Positions 9,548 through 19,452 of a stretch of 22,251 nucleotides of DNA are shown here, piece by piece; position 1 is the stretch's first letter; the number at the start of each line of letters is the position of its first letter. Both the position numbers and the translations under genes were made by a program. The stretch comes from Euperipatoides rowelli (Eukaryota; Onychophora; Udeonychophora; Euonychophora; Peripatopsidae): NCBI GenBank assembly GCA_003024985.2, contig PXIH01S0018989.1, one strand, 5' to 3'. The notes under the pieces were generated by a model. The model made no database searches and was not told the DNA's origin. It was given only the letters and a program-made list of their open reading frames with translations.

Positions 9548-10978
9548 GTAATAATTATTTGTGATTATTATATTTGAATACAAGTTTTATATATGAAAAT
9601 CAGTGTTCAATAAATGTTATATCCATGATGCACAGGTTATACAGAAATTAGTCTTGGCATATAGAAAAATCCTTTATATGTTTAGCCTGTGTGTGTAAAA
9701 TATTTAGACAATTTTATGGATTCACTAATCCTATGAAATCTTGTTACTATTTTGATAAGAAGCAAAAATATTTTTTTTTAAAAAATGTGAGAGTAAGTTA
9801 TAAATGTTGCTCCAAAATATGAAAATCAACTTTTATCTATTCACCTCCTTCATAAATTATAAATAAATTTTTAAATATATCTGCGACCTACATTATTTTT
9901 GTTCAAATGTGACTAAGATAAAAGACTACCCAATAATATTTGTATTTTTTTTTAAATTTAATTTTAAATTTGACCAGAATATCATTTTTTTTAAATATTT
10001 TTGCTTCCCAGAGAGTTCAGCAAATTTAACAAAATATTGATTTATTGACTTGATGTATATAGATAAGTGTAAAAGCTTATCATTTCTTCATTTTTAAAGA
10101 TATACATAAGCCTATTTTTTGGTACAGAACCTTATAGTGACCAAATATGACAGAAAACGAATCTCTAAAAATATTTCTGGACATTTATTTATAAAGTAGA
10201 TTTCTGAATTGCCAGTTATTAAAAAAAAAGACAAAGCCTACAAGTATAAATTATACTGCAAATTCACATCTGCGTATTATTTTGATTTCTACTGTCATTA
10301 TATTATTTAATATTTATTTTCTGTTTTGAATCTTTGAAATAGTCATGAATACATTGTATAAGATTCAGTGTCAAAAAAAAACAACAACTAAACTTTCAGA
10401 ATTTTGTTTTGGTCAGAAACAGAACCTTCATTGAACATACCGTATAGTTTTATTATTCACGTTATGAACACAATTTCAGGAATATATTGAATTCATAACT
10501 AGAGGGCCGTCTGTACTAAGTAAATGATAATTGACATGTAGCAATTTTTGATTTTACAATACATGCATTTTTGAAAAAATAATCCTATCTAGAACACTGC
10601 TTTTTTTTTTTTATTTTAATTATATAATTTCAAGATTGAATAATTCTCAAATGTTTCAGTTGCTATTTTGGGGATTTATAAAAATTCAGTTAAATTCTAG
10701 TTTTAAATAAAAAAATATTATAAAAGTAAACTTTTATCATACCATATCTATCCTGAACTTATTTTTCTTCAAATGAGACCATTTATAATATACAGGGGCA
10801 TAAAATCAATCCTTTACCATACATTGCTCTACTGGAATTATTATTTTATTATTGTATCAACATATTGTAAGCATATTGTATCAACAAAGTTCAGGATATA
10901 CATTCAAGAAAACCTATGACAACATCAATCATAATTAAAATTACCATTATTTTTTTCCTTATCCATCCTCTTTTACAG
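9548..10978 (+). other. NEMO-like intron A-B, first part
   Basis: AT-rich intronic sequence between exon A and the dead exon-like fragment. No open frame, RNA gene or transposon is supported. Several poly-A/T runs (near 9771, 9950, 10220, 10371, 10600) are present. Confidence 0.6.
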
Positions 10979-10995
10979 TCTGTTTTCATGAGAGC

Positions 10996-11003
10996 AAGTG
11001 GGC
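10996..11003. repeat. Left copy of 8-bp target-site duplication (AAGTGGGC)
   Basis: Identical to 12018-12025 on the other side of the transposon. The restored empty site reads smoothly as one coding-like segment, which supports the element boundaries. Confidence 0.75.
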
Positions 11004-12017
11004 CAGAGGCGGAGATACAGACCCGCAGGGTCCGCCATTGCGGGGGGNNNNNNNNNNNNNNNNNNNNNNNNNNNNNNNNNNNNNNNNNNNNNNNNNNNNN
11101 NNNNNNNNNNNNNNNNNNNNNNNNNNNNNNNNNNNNNNNNNNNNNNNNNNNNNNNNNNNNNNNNNNNNNNNNNNNNNNNNNNNNNNNNNNNNNNNNNNNN
11201 NNNNNNNNNNNNNNNNNNNNNNNNNNNNNNNNNNNNNNNNNNNNNNNNNNNNNNNNNNNNNNNNNNNNNNNNNNNNNNNNNNNNNNNNNNNNNNNNNNNN
11301 NNNNNNNNNNNNNNNNNNNNNNNNNNNNNNNNNNNNNNNNNNNNNNNNNNNNNNNNNNNNNNNNNNNNNNNNNNNNNNNNNNNNNNNNNNNNNNNNNNNN
11401 NNNNNNNNNNNNNNNNNNNNNNNNNNNNNNNNNNNNNNNNNNNNNNNNNNNNNNNNNNNNNNNNNNNNNNNNNNNNNNNNNNNNNNNNNNNNNNNNNNNN
11501 NNNNNNNNNNNNNNNNNNNNNNNNNNNNNNNNNNNNNNNNNNNNNNNNNNNNNNNNNNNNNNNNNNNNNNNNNNNNNNNNNNNNNNNNNNNNNNNNNNNN
11601 NNNNNNNNNNNNNNNNNNNNNNNNNNNNNNNNNNNNNNNNNNNNNNNNNNNNNNNNNNNNNNNNNNNNNNNNNNNNNNNNNNNNNNNNNNNNNNNNNNNN
11701 NNNNNNNNNNNNNNNNNNNNNNNNNNNNNNNNNNNNNNNNNNNNNNNNNNNNNNNNNNNNNNNNNNNNNNNNNNNNNNNNNNNNNNNNNNNNNNNNNNNN
11801 NNNNNNNNNNNNNNNNNNNNNNNNNNNNNNNNNNNNNNNNNNNNNNNNNNNNNNNNNNNNNNNNNNNNNNNNNNNNNNNNNNNNNNNNNNNNNNNNNNNN
11901 NNNNNNNNNNNNNNNNNNNNNNNNNNNNNNNNNNNNNNNNNNNNNNNGGGGTTAGAAGTAAAGGGGTGCAATATTTTAAGCCGCAGGGGGGCGCCAACAA
12001 ACCAAGCTCCGCCAGTG
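11004..12017. mobile_element. hAT-superfamily-like DNA transposon with 8-bp target duplication (interior is a gap)
   Basis: The left end starts CAGAGGCGGAG (11004-11014) and the right end, read inward on the minus strand, starts CACTGGCGGAG (12017-12007): 9 of 11 bases match as terminal inverted repeats. Both ends are flanked by the direct repeat AAGTGGGC (10996-11003 and 12018-12025). An 8-bp duplication and a CAGxGGCGGA-type terminus are hallmarks of hAT elements. Both visible subterminal parts contain G-runs and CGCAGGG-like words. The interior is 900 N, so coding capacity and true length are unknown. It is probably a non-autonomous copy. Confidence 0.75.
11048..11947. other. Assembly gap of exactly 900 N
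   Basis: The gap begins in a G-run (CGGGGGG) and ends in a G-run (GGGG), both inside the hAT-like element. The breakdown was probably caused by a repetitive or G-rich interior. Open frames that cross the gap are artefacts. Confidence 0.99.
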
Positions 12018-12025
12018 AAGTGGGC
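12018..12025. repeat. Right copy of 8-bp target-site duplication (AAGTGGGC)
   Basis: Perfect direct repeat of 10996-11003, immediately outside the right terminal inverted repeat. Confidence 0.75.
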
Positions 12026-12231
12026 CTTTTAGAATGTATTAAAAGATTAGAAATGTCTGTATATTGGTGATAAGGTTTGCTACTACTCAACCACTCATCC
12101 TGGTCTAATGATGTTTGATTTACTTGAAAAGCCTGCTGAAGCAGATCCACTGATGCTATATTGGGCTCCTAATAACTTTCTGTGCCCTGGGGATAAATTT
12201 TTGGACTTAGCTACATTTGAAAGAAATGAGT

Positions 12232-15076
12232 GAATACCAGGGTTAGGAAAGAATATGTTCAGATGAACGTGTGCTTTTAAATCTTTCATATTTTAGAGAA
12301 ACTAGAGTGGAACTCATCCCTTTTCTAAAAAGCAAGCACATAATACTAACGTGTTCACATTTTCATGGAACTTGAATGACTTTCAAATAGTTCCTTTTTC
12401 ATTCCTGATAATTTCATCAAATCGGATAAAAAATATCATTGATTGAAAATTAATCAAAATTCCATCGACAACTTTTGTAAAATAGTTTTAAACACTAATA
12501 TTTCTAAAGGACAGCTTATTATTCTGACATTTTAACGAACTAGGCTAAATCATTTCAGCATATTTTCCTGCTTCCGATTTTTTTAATTAGTCTTTCATTT
12601 TTTTTTCTCGTGTAATTAGAGTAAAGGCATACACATAAGATATTATATAATAATTGTAGTAGCCTAAATCTTTTGAATAGTAAGTTAGTAGCATGTATTA
12701 TTATTTATATGTTTACCTAATCAATATTCCAATTTCCTTATTTAATCACTTGCATTATGTACGTATTTTTAAAAAATGAATACTGTATACATCCTCCCAT
12801 CTTCCTCACCCCCTCCATCCCATTTATAACTTATCTAAAGTGAAACAATAAACATAGAAACGCAGTTTCAAACATCAATATTGCCCTTTTATAGCTGCTT
12901 ATTTCGAGTACAGTAGCCTATTATATCTAAATGTCTATTGTAGCATATTTATTTAGGAAAAAATATTTACCGACATATTTAAAATTATTAAAGTTTTATT
13001 TTTACATCTTTAAACCAAATTTTTTCTCATATATATATCTTCAAAACATTTAAAGAAAAGGATTATATAGTAATTATTTGTTTGAAAAGTACAAATTTCT
13101 TATTGCTTTATTTCACATTTTAAATAAATTGTAGTGCTGTGGAGTTTATATATGACTACAAATAAATCATTACCAGTTATAATTTAAAATCATAGTTTTC
13201 CTTTCTGTTCTACTCTTCAAATTAGCTTTTATCTCATATTTTTGCACAAACAACTAGAAATTGCATGGTATAATAATAATTCTGATTATTTGTTTAAAAA
13301 GTCCAAATTTCATATGACTCTTTCATATTACACAGTCATTATTTAGAAATAATTCTTATCAACTTACTGATATATGGAGTCAGAATCTAGTTAAACAGTG
13401 GCCACAATAGTTCTTGGCAATTACATAGACATCATTAATATGAGTAATTTCTGGTATAATGGAATCCGTTAACAATATTATATACAGTATATCACTAAAG
13501 GTTCTGATTATTTTAAAGAATTTAAAAACTTCCTATCAAAATTAAACAGATGACAAAAGGAAATTTAAAAATATTATGTTAGTATAACAATGATGAATGG
13601 ATTTTCAAATATTGTATAAGCATAATATTTTTATTTATTTATATGAATTATATTGAAATTTACATCAGGTTTTAATTAGTATAGCATAAACTAACAAGAG
13701 GTAAACAATATACAGGGGGAGGGTCTGCAATTATTCTTTACCCTTCTCCCACGAAATGATTTTAATATTTTTGTCAATTGAACATTTTAAATTCTTTAAA
13801 TCCAAATTATAATTTTCTAGTTTAAATACATAAATCAGTTATGTAATACATTTTATTTTTAAAATATATAATGCAAAATGATAGATGGGGGTATGAAGAA
13901 TGATCTAATATAGCTAAGGAAATTTTATTCTATTAGAAACTAGAAAGTCAACATAAATATATGGGGCCAGGGCCAAATATAAAAAGGAAGTATATGATAT
14001 GGTCACTTTAATTTATTATATGTTTTTTAGATGTTAATTGAAAATTTGCTAGCAATGCAGATTACTGTATATATTTAAACCTTTTTTTTTATTTTAGATT
14101 TTAATCAGAAATTTAATAACAATTCTTAACATTTATTATATTAATAAGTTTTTTAAAAAAAAAAAAAAAATTAGAACTTTCACTAGACTAGGGCAATGTT
14201 TGTTGGGCCCAAGTTTATGAGATCCACAACACTTCCATTTCCACTTGTCTTGCTAATACATCGAATTAATAAGATACAGTATAACAATTTTTTTTCAATG
14301 AAGTGAGACAACAGACTCATCCGAAAATATTTTTATTTTCAGAGGAATGAGTATCAAAACCTCCTTAATCTAGCTACAAACTTTCTCATACTTACCTTGA
14401 GGCCTGAAGTTAAAAAAAGGTTTGCTCAGGCTTGAACTATACCACCTAGCAAAGCAAAACAATGAGGAGGATGGATGGGGTTGGGGGTTGATAGGGTTAT
14501 GATCATGACTACGGTATATATTTATTAGGCCTTCAAATCTAAACATATTTTTGTTTATTTTTTCTTTCTGTAAATAAATCTAAAATCAGTTATTAATGCC
14601 TGTATATACAGTAGGTTACAATAGGCTATATAAAAAACTTATTATTTTTATTATTAAGGAGAACTATTATTTGAAGTGTTAGAATTTGGAAAATTTTATT
14701 TGCATTATCTTTTTGAAATACCGATACCTAAATTGTTATAGGGTATTCTATTTCACTTGCAAACAATAAACTTTAGATAAGCCATGCAGTATATTTTAAT
14801 AAAATATTTAAATTAATTGAATAAAATATCCAATATTGTGATCAAATGGCAAGCCATGTATGTTTCTTAAATTGACTGAACGATCTGAATCATCATTTGA
14901 TTAAATTTTAACTATTCAGAGTCCAAAAACATTATTATTGTTACCAGACTACGAATTATAATTATTTTAATTCTGCAATAAAAATGTAAAAAATTCATCT
15001 CCGAAAACAAAAAATAAATTAATTTGTATGGAGAAGAAAGGGGAAGGGTGGCATTGCATTCTGATCTTCCCTCTTC

Positions 15077-15077
<1 letters not shown>
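12232..15077 (+). other. NEMO-like intron A-B, second part: AT-rich with degenerate repeats
   Basis: No gene is supported. Two segments near 13060-13135 and 13265-13335 share a degenerate core (ATTATTTGTTT, A-AAAGT-CAAATTTC, TTTCATATT/TTTCACATT), suggesting an old duplicated repeat. A G-rich then pyrimidine-rich patch lies at 13713-13752, a poly-A run at 14153-14170, and a GA/G-rich patch at 14463-14500. Confidence 0.5.

Positions 15078-15107
<30 letters not shown>
15078..15107. repeat. Homopolymer run of 30 C
   Basis: Thirty consecutive C, flanked on the left by a purine-rich/pyrimidine-rich stretch and on the right by CCAAGCTCCACCCCAGGGCA at 15121-15140. The CCAAGCTCC(A/G)CC word also forms the right end of the hAT-like element at 12003-12013, so this may be a related, G/C-run-containing copy. 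The exact run length is likely to vary and is prone to assembly error. Confidence 0.9.
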
Positions 15108-15189
15108 ATTTTGAGATTTTCCAAGCTCCACCCCAGGGCAGTGGCATGCCAATAATCTTATACTACTATCATTCAAAAATTTTCTCAAA

Positions 15190-15340
15190 AAAAAAAAAAA
15201 GAACTAATAAGAACTAGAGTTTTTTGGTTGTAGGAACTATGAAATAATTAGTTCCTTTTTATGAAAAAGGAAAAGGAACTAGTTCCTTTTTTTGAAAAAG
15301 GAAAACGAAAGGAATTAGTTTCTTTTATTTAGGAACTGTC
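15190..15340. repeat. Tandem array of self-complementary 31-nt units (AGTTCCTTTT...AAAAGGAACT)
   Basis: The unit at 15250-15280 begins AGTTCCTTTT and ends AAAAGGAACT, so it is its own inverted repeat. The next unit starts at 15281 and a diverged third follows with AGTTTCTTTT. Internal hairpins TTCCTTTTT/AAAAAGGAA occur at 15252-15260/15264-15272 and 15283-15291/15295-15303. The junction of units makes a perfect 20-bp palindrome at 15271-15290. GAACTA words continue upstream to about 15190. Confidence 0.8.
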
Positions 15341-15474
15341 TAAATATACACTACTTGCAATTGATTAAAATGCATGTTGAACAAATATGTGATTGTATGT
15401 CCTTAACAAAGTATGTTAGGAAAAAACGAATTCTTGTTTCATTGAATTTTTTTATACATTTTTCTTTATTATAG

Positions 15475-15627
15475 ATGTTGTGAATTAGAACATCGCATGA
15501 CTCTAGCTCAAGAAGAGCTGGAGAGTTTACAAACCAAAGACGATGCTTTGATTGACCAATTGAGGGTTGAAATTGACAGCATGGAATCACGATTTATAAT
15601 GTGTAAACAACAATCTGACACTTATAA
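15475..15627 (+). CDS. IKBKG: NEMO/IKK-gamma homologue, internal exon B (coiled coil)
   Basis: The acceptor is CTTTATTATAG (15474) and the donor a consensus GTAAGT (15628). The first base completes an Arg codon with the two bases carried from exon A; 50 codons follow, and the exon ends with two bases (AA) that join exon C as Lys. It begins CCELEHRMTLAQEELESLQT and includes DDALIDQLRVEIDSMESRF. The VDQLR-like word and the heptad pattern are collinear with vertebrate NEMO between its first and second coiled coils. There are no prolines and the residue content is typical of a continuous coiled coil. The 79-codon frame on the opposite strand here is a shadow. Confidence 0.75.
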
Positions 15628-16268
15628 GTAAGTAATAATTTTTAAGTTAGTAATTGTAAGTAATGTATATGGCTCTTTTTTAAATAATTTAACTTTCAGT
15701 ACTAAATTAATTTTAAATCAAGCTTTTTGCTATGACCTTTCTGTAGACTGTATTTTATAAATTGCTACTCCCCCAAAAAAAATCACAATATGTAGATTAG
15801 TTGATTTTATATATTTTCCAATGCAATTTTATTTGAAGCAGATAGTTTTTTATTTAATGTCTCATTTTTCTTAAGTGGATAATCTGCCAACATTTTTTAT
15901 AAATAAATAAATATGATTATGACTGAAACCAAAACATGTTACAACTGAATCTTGATATTCTCTATTTATGTACTTTAGTCGTTAATTTAAAAAATAAATA
16001 TTACTAATAGTTTAATCGACTAAATACGACCAATATTGATTTGCACTTTATAAAGCTACAGTATCTTCACAGGAATGATTAATGAGGAAATCAGCTTTGG
16101 GGTTGGTAGAAGACACTTGATTTTTAAGGCTGCATACTTTTCAGGAAAGTTGGACAGAATTCAAATTAGGTTTCAACTGCAAAATTATTAAGTCAGGAAC
16201 AAGATTAAAAGGAATGCATTGGCACAGGTTGGCTGGTATCGGTGCTGCTAATGAGACATCAAGTGGAA
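15628..16268 (+). other. NEMO-like intron B-C, first part
   Basis: AT-rich intronic sequence with no supported gene. A short (AAAT)n-like patch lies near 15900. The segment 16075-16268 is less AT-rich and leads directly into a hAT-like terminus. Confidence 0.5.
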
Positions 16269-16345
16269 ATAGGGTGACCAGATGTCCTCTTTTGGCCGGA
16301 CATGNCCTACTTTTCACATGTAAAAATACATCTGGCCAGTTTTTT
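16269..16345 (+). mobile_element. DNA-transposon terminus of the TAGGGTGACCAGATGTCC type (hAT-like)
   Basis: The stretch begins TAGGGTGACCAGATGTCCTC, followed by a TTTTGGCCGGACATG core and, about 35 bases on, an imperfect inverted copy (ACATCTGGCCAG). Ends of this form, with GACCAGA-GTCCTCTTTT and CCGGACATGTCC, are widespread in animal hAT-like elements. The partner end (GGTCACCCTA) is not found in the window, so this is a solo or truncated end. One base is ambiguous (N at 16305). Confidence 0.5.
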
Positions 16346-18146
16346 TATTAAAATGTCAAAATGTTTTTTTTTTAGACAATCCTTCCATCCAATTTGTTTA
16401 AAATCGTTAAATAAGTAAAAAATAAAATTGTTGAATAAATAAAAAATAGTTACAAAAAAAAAAAAAAGGATTTATTCATGATGGAAGTCAACTTTGCGGT
16501 AAACTGTGAAATTTCTTTTATAAAATTAATTAGCAAAATTCAGTTTTCATTTCTCTTTTTTTTTTTTATTTTTAATTTTCTAAAATACAAAGTCTGTTCA
16601 ACTGTTGCAAGTTTAAATACTAGTTGAAAAAAAAAGTCTCCTTTTTTTAATCTCTCAATAATAAAGATTAAATCATTTTTATCAGCTCCAGTTAATATCT
16701 GCATTTTTTTTACCATGGTATTAGAATTTGTTGAGTGGAAAGTAAGCTGAACAATAATTTCATCATCAGGTAATACTATGAATGGTTCTCATTCACTAGC
16801 CTATCTGATGATTCATGGAAGACTTTTCTTGATTGCAGATTTTATTAGGATAGTTTTTTTTCACTTAGCCTCTTTTTTTTTTACTAGCGTTTCTCCTAGT
16901 GAAGATTCAAATTTTCCATTTGTCATCAGAATTAGAAACACTTCCAATCACAATCACTTTGTAAATGTTCATTATGCAAATCATCACTATTTCCGATTCA
17001 CTAACTTTACTTTGCAATTATTGGCGAGAGAGTTTTTTCCTACATTAATCACAAATACAGAATCAAGTCTTATCGAAGGCTTCACACTTATCCATTCTAA
17101 AACCTGACACAAACTTTTTTTTTCTTACTTGAATAGTTTAGTTCTGCAAATGGATTACGACAAATTTTGACGATGATGCCATTTTTTAAAATACAGTAGC
17201 CTAATTGACAATAAACTAAATTAAAAAAAACAACAACTCCTAGACTCGCGGCAGGCCTAGCTGCAGCAAAATTGCAACATAAATAGTAACAAAATTAGTT
17301 TAAATAATTTTTTTTATTTTTTTAATAATTTTACAATTAAAATTAAAAATAAATTCCAGATTAATAAGAAAATTAAATAATCAAAAATAAATAAATAATC
17401 CGACCATTCGTAAAAAAAAATGTTTTTAATATTAAAAATTGAAATTATGAAATCAAATTCTTTCCACATAATTTTTAGTAAACAAACTTGCATTCTAAAG
17501 ATCCAATTGAAAAAGTAGTGTGGAAAAAGAAACCTGTTAATTTGGAATTGATGGTAAGGGTTTAGGGTTCAACCTTTACTTATATTTAAAATCTCAATAT
17601 TTTAATCTCTATTTTTATTATAAATATTTATAACTCCCCCCCTCCCCCCCCCTACCGCTTACAAGTAGGATAGATTTATTTTAAACCTTTACCATTCTTA
17701 TACCCATGCTCATCCCAAGTATATACTTGCTGTATATATTAAGCATAGTCCTAAGATTAATTCCTATTTTTTTTACATTTTTCAAAAATATCTCTTTTGA
17801 GAAATTAATGTTCGAATTTTAATTTTAGAGATTTCAAAAATAATTTTTATAGTTAATAATTATGTTGCATATCAAAAAATAATTTTAGGCAAGGGCTTAA
17901 AAACAAGTCAAATTTTAGCTCTCTAGCTGGAATAGGAGAGGAAATATAAGCTATCAAAGTTAGCGAGAAGTGGTCAAAATTCCCATATCCCCTAACCTTT
18001 GAACTCCCCTAAATTTGGAACCGAGTGATATAAAAAGTTAAAATTTGGTGTGAATTTTTTTCTCACATGATCAGACATGTATAGCAAGTTTAAGTAAAAT
18101 TAAAGGAGTTCAAGTTGAATTTTGTATTTTTTTGTGTTGATTTGTT
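16346..18146 (+). other. NEMO-like intron B-C, middle part: AT-rich, possible transposon interior
   Basis: No convincing protein. The 109-codon frame at 16778-17107 is AT-rich and Phe/Ile/His-rich; the opposite strand has a short stretch (WISVKPSIRLDSVFVINVGK near 17040-17095) that might be transposase debris linked to the terminus at 16269, but this is weak. A small GC-rich patch lies at 17240-17275 and a C-run at 17634-17652. Confidence 0.4.
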
Positions 18147-18285
18147 CTGTAAGTACGAATAATAATTAAAAATAAAGATACAAAGTTAAACAAATTAAGA
18201 GTGAAAAACATATACATATGTTTTTCACTCTTAATTTGTTATTTCACTTAGTATTTTTATTTTTAATTAATATCCGTACTTACAG
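18147..18285. repeat. Long near-perfect foldback (about 68-nt arms), MITE-like
   Basis: The arms start CTGTAAGTACG (18147) and end CGTACTTACAG (18285). The inner 28 bases are an exact palindrome apart from a 2-base centre: GTGAAAAACATAT (18201-18213), AC, ATATGTTTTTCAC (18216-18228), extended by AAATTAAGA/TCTTAATTT. Mismatches and small indels are confined to the middle of each arm. The shape fits a foldback MITE or a long hairpin RNA. No target duplication was identified. Confidence 0.85.
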
Positions 18286-18570
18286 TATGTATACAAATAC
18301 AAATACAAATATGTCGGACAACAACAGACTATAGTCCAGCGAGGTTGTCCCTAGCCCATAACCTATTAAAAGTTTATGTGTTTATTTATCTAACTGTAAA
18401 TAAGTCACAGAAAACTTAAACAAAATTATGTAAAACAATAAAAAGAATTCACCTTTTTACTTATATAGCCTACATTCTTAGAACCAAGGCACACCAAGCT
18501 AGGTAAGCGATGTGATGCGATGATGACATGACTTCCCCTTCTCTTCGGTGTCATTCATTATGAATATTCG
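18286..18570 (+). other. Intronic sequence between foldback and G-poor tract
   Basis: Includes a short (ATACAA)n patch at 18293-18310 and a GATGTGATGCGATGATGACA patch near 18510. No gene is seen. Confidence 0.4.
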
Positions 18571-18960
18571 TCATTAATAAAACCTCCTTCCCCCAAAAAA
18601 AAACATCAACCATACCCTCGTATAATAATTCAAAAACTCCCCACCACCCATTAACCCTACAACCCCCATAACCCTTAATTGCAATATCCCACATATCCTC
18701 TTAACCGTTTCATCCAAATCCTTCCCATAAACTTTCTCACACCCGCCATTTTAAAACATTTTTATACAACCTAATCTCCAAAAACGACCCTTCTATAATT
18801 CAAGTATCTATTAACTATTATCCCAAAAACAACCTATATATACAAATAAAACAAAATCCAAAAATTCCAAAGCACTAACCCTCACCATGTGATAACTCCA
18901 AAAACGCGCCAAATTTAAAACCCATTTCTACCTTAACTCCATACCCCTCACCCCATACTC
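18571..18960. repeat. 390-nt tract almost devoid of G on the + strand (C:G about 12:1)
   Basis: By my count this stretch has 130 C and 11 G. Its borders are sharp: normal G content resumes on both sides. Six of the eleven G (18620, 18707, 18745, 18786, 18906, 18908) follow a C. On the minus strand the same DNA is G-rich with nearly all C missing except in CpG. There is no simple repeat unit. No open frame of note exists. Confidence 0.85.
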
Positions 18961-19030
18961 GTTAGAGTTAAGACAATATGCTGGCCCATCTAGCAATAAT
19001 AAATGTAACAAATTAATATTTACTATAACA

Positions 19031-19262
19031 ATAGAGACAGCTAGAGACAGAAAGACAGAAAGAGAGACAGTGAGATAGACAGACAGTAAAATAGAGACAG
19101 ATAGGTAGAGACAGTGAGATAGACAAAGATAGAGAGCTAGAGACAGTGATAGAACCAGAAAGACATACAAGGAGATAGATACATAGAGAAAGTGATATAG
19201 TGAGTTAGAGAGAATAGGCAGAGAGAGATATAGATATAGAGAGGTAGATATATAAAGATATA
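19031..19262. repeat. Purine-rich GACA/GATA-type microsatellite
   Basis: Degenerate repetition of AGAGACAG, AGACAGAA, GATAGACA and AGATATAG words, drifting into ATAGAT/TATA repeats on the right. The 80-codon Leu/Ser/Val-rich frame on the minus strand is only the translation of this repeat. It lies about 100 bases upstream of the acceptor of exon C. Confidence 0.9.
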
Positions 19263-19358
19263 CCGAGGATATACATTATACATAGATACATGTAGATAAC
19301 TTATACAATATAATATACTGTATATTGTATTTATTTATCTTTTTATAAACTTTCACAG

Positions 19359-19452
19359 AAAAACTTTGGAAGAATTGAGAAATAAATATGACAGGCTTTG
19401 TAAAGATTATGAAGAAATCCATTGTACTTTAGAAATGCAAGAGAAAGCTAAG
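19359..19452 (+). CDS. IKBKG: NEMO/IKK-gamma homologue, internal exon C (coiled coil)
   Basis: The acceptor is AACTTTCACAG (19358) and the donor is GTTTGT (19453). One base completes a Lys codon from exon B and 31 codons follow, ending in phase 0. The sequence begins KTLEELRNKYDRLCKDYEEI and ends MQEKAK. The L-x-x-L-x-x-x-Y-x-x-L-x-x-x-Y-x-x-x-I pattern matches the NEMO segment before the second coiled coil, where Y-x-x-L-x-x-x-Y-D is conserved. A purine satellite lies just upstream, and the following intron is only 401 nt. Confidence 0.75.

Larger units (their letters stand above)
10979..12231 (+). pseudogene. Exon-like coding relic interrupted by a hAT-type insertion
   Basis: A good 3' splice signal (pyrimidine tract, then TTTTACAG ending at 10978) precedes a short coding-like segment that stops at the transposon. 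With the insertion and one copy of its target duplication left out, the frame reads across as HESKWAF, stop (TAG), NVLKD, stop (TAG), then KCLYIGDKVCYYSTTHPGLM, MFDLLEKPAEADPLMLYWAP, NNFLCPGDKFLDLATFERNE and a TGA at 12229-12231. A possible donor GTGAAT overlaps the end. The 60-codon run after the second TAG is rich in W, C, P, G and charged residues, unlike random AT-rich DNA. I do not recognise the family, and it is not part of NEMO. Both in-frame stops are TAG. It is probably a dead exon or pseudogene fragment lying inside the NEMO intron. Confidence 0.45.

Noticed and set aside
10891-12289. Several long frames on both strands crossing the N block, and a minus-strand frame at 12095-12289
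   Set aside because: The frames are open only because N codons are not stops. The 12095-12289 minus frame is antisense to the more protein-like + strand relic and has no family features.
14912-15124. 70-codon minus-strand frame with a polyglycine run
   Set aside because: The glycines are the translation of the C30 homopolymer; no other protein signal is present.
15351-15590. 79-codon minus-strand frame
   Set aside because: It is antisense to exon B, which has splice sites and matches NEMO on the + strand.
16778-17107. 109-codon + strand frame
   Set aside because: Phe/His/Ile-rich with no recognisable domain; the opposite strand looks slightly more transposase-like, but too weakly to call.
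18928-19170. 80-codon minus-strand frame that looks like a Leu/Ser-rich membrane protein
   Set aside because: It is the translation of the GACA/GATA purine satellite, with no start context or conservation.
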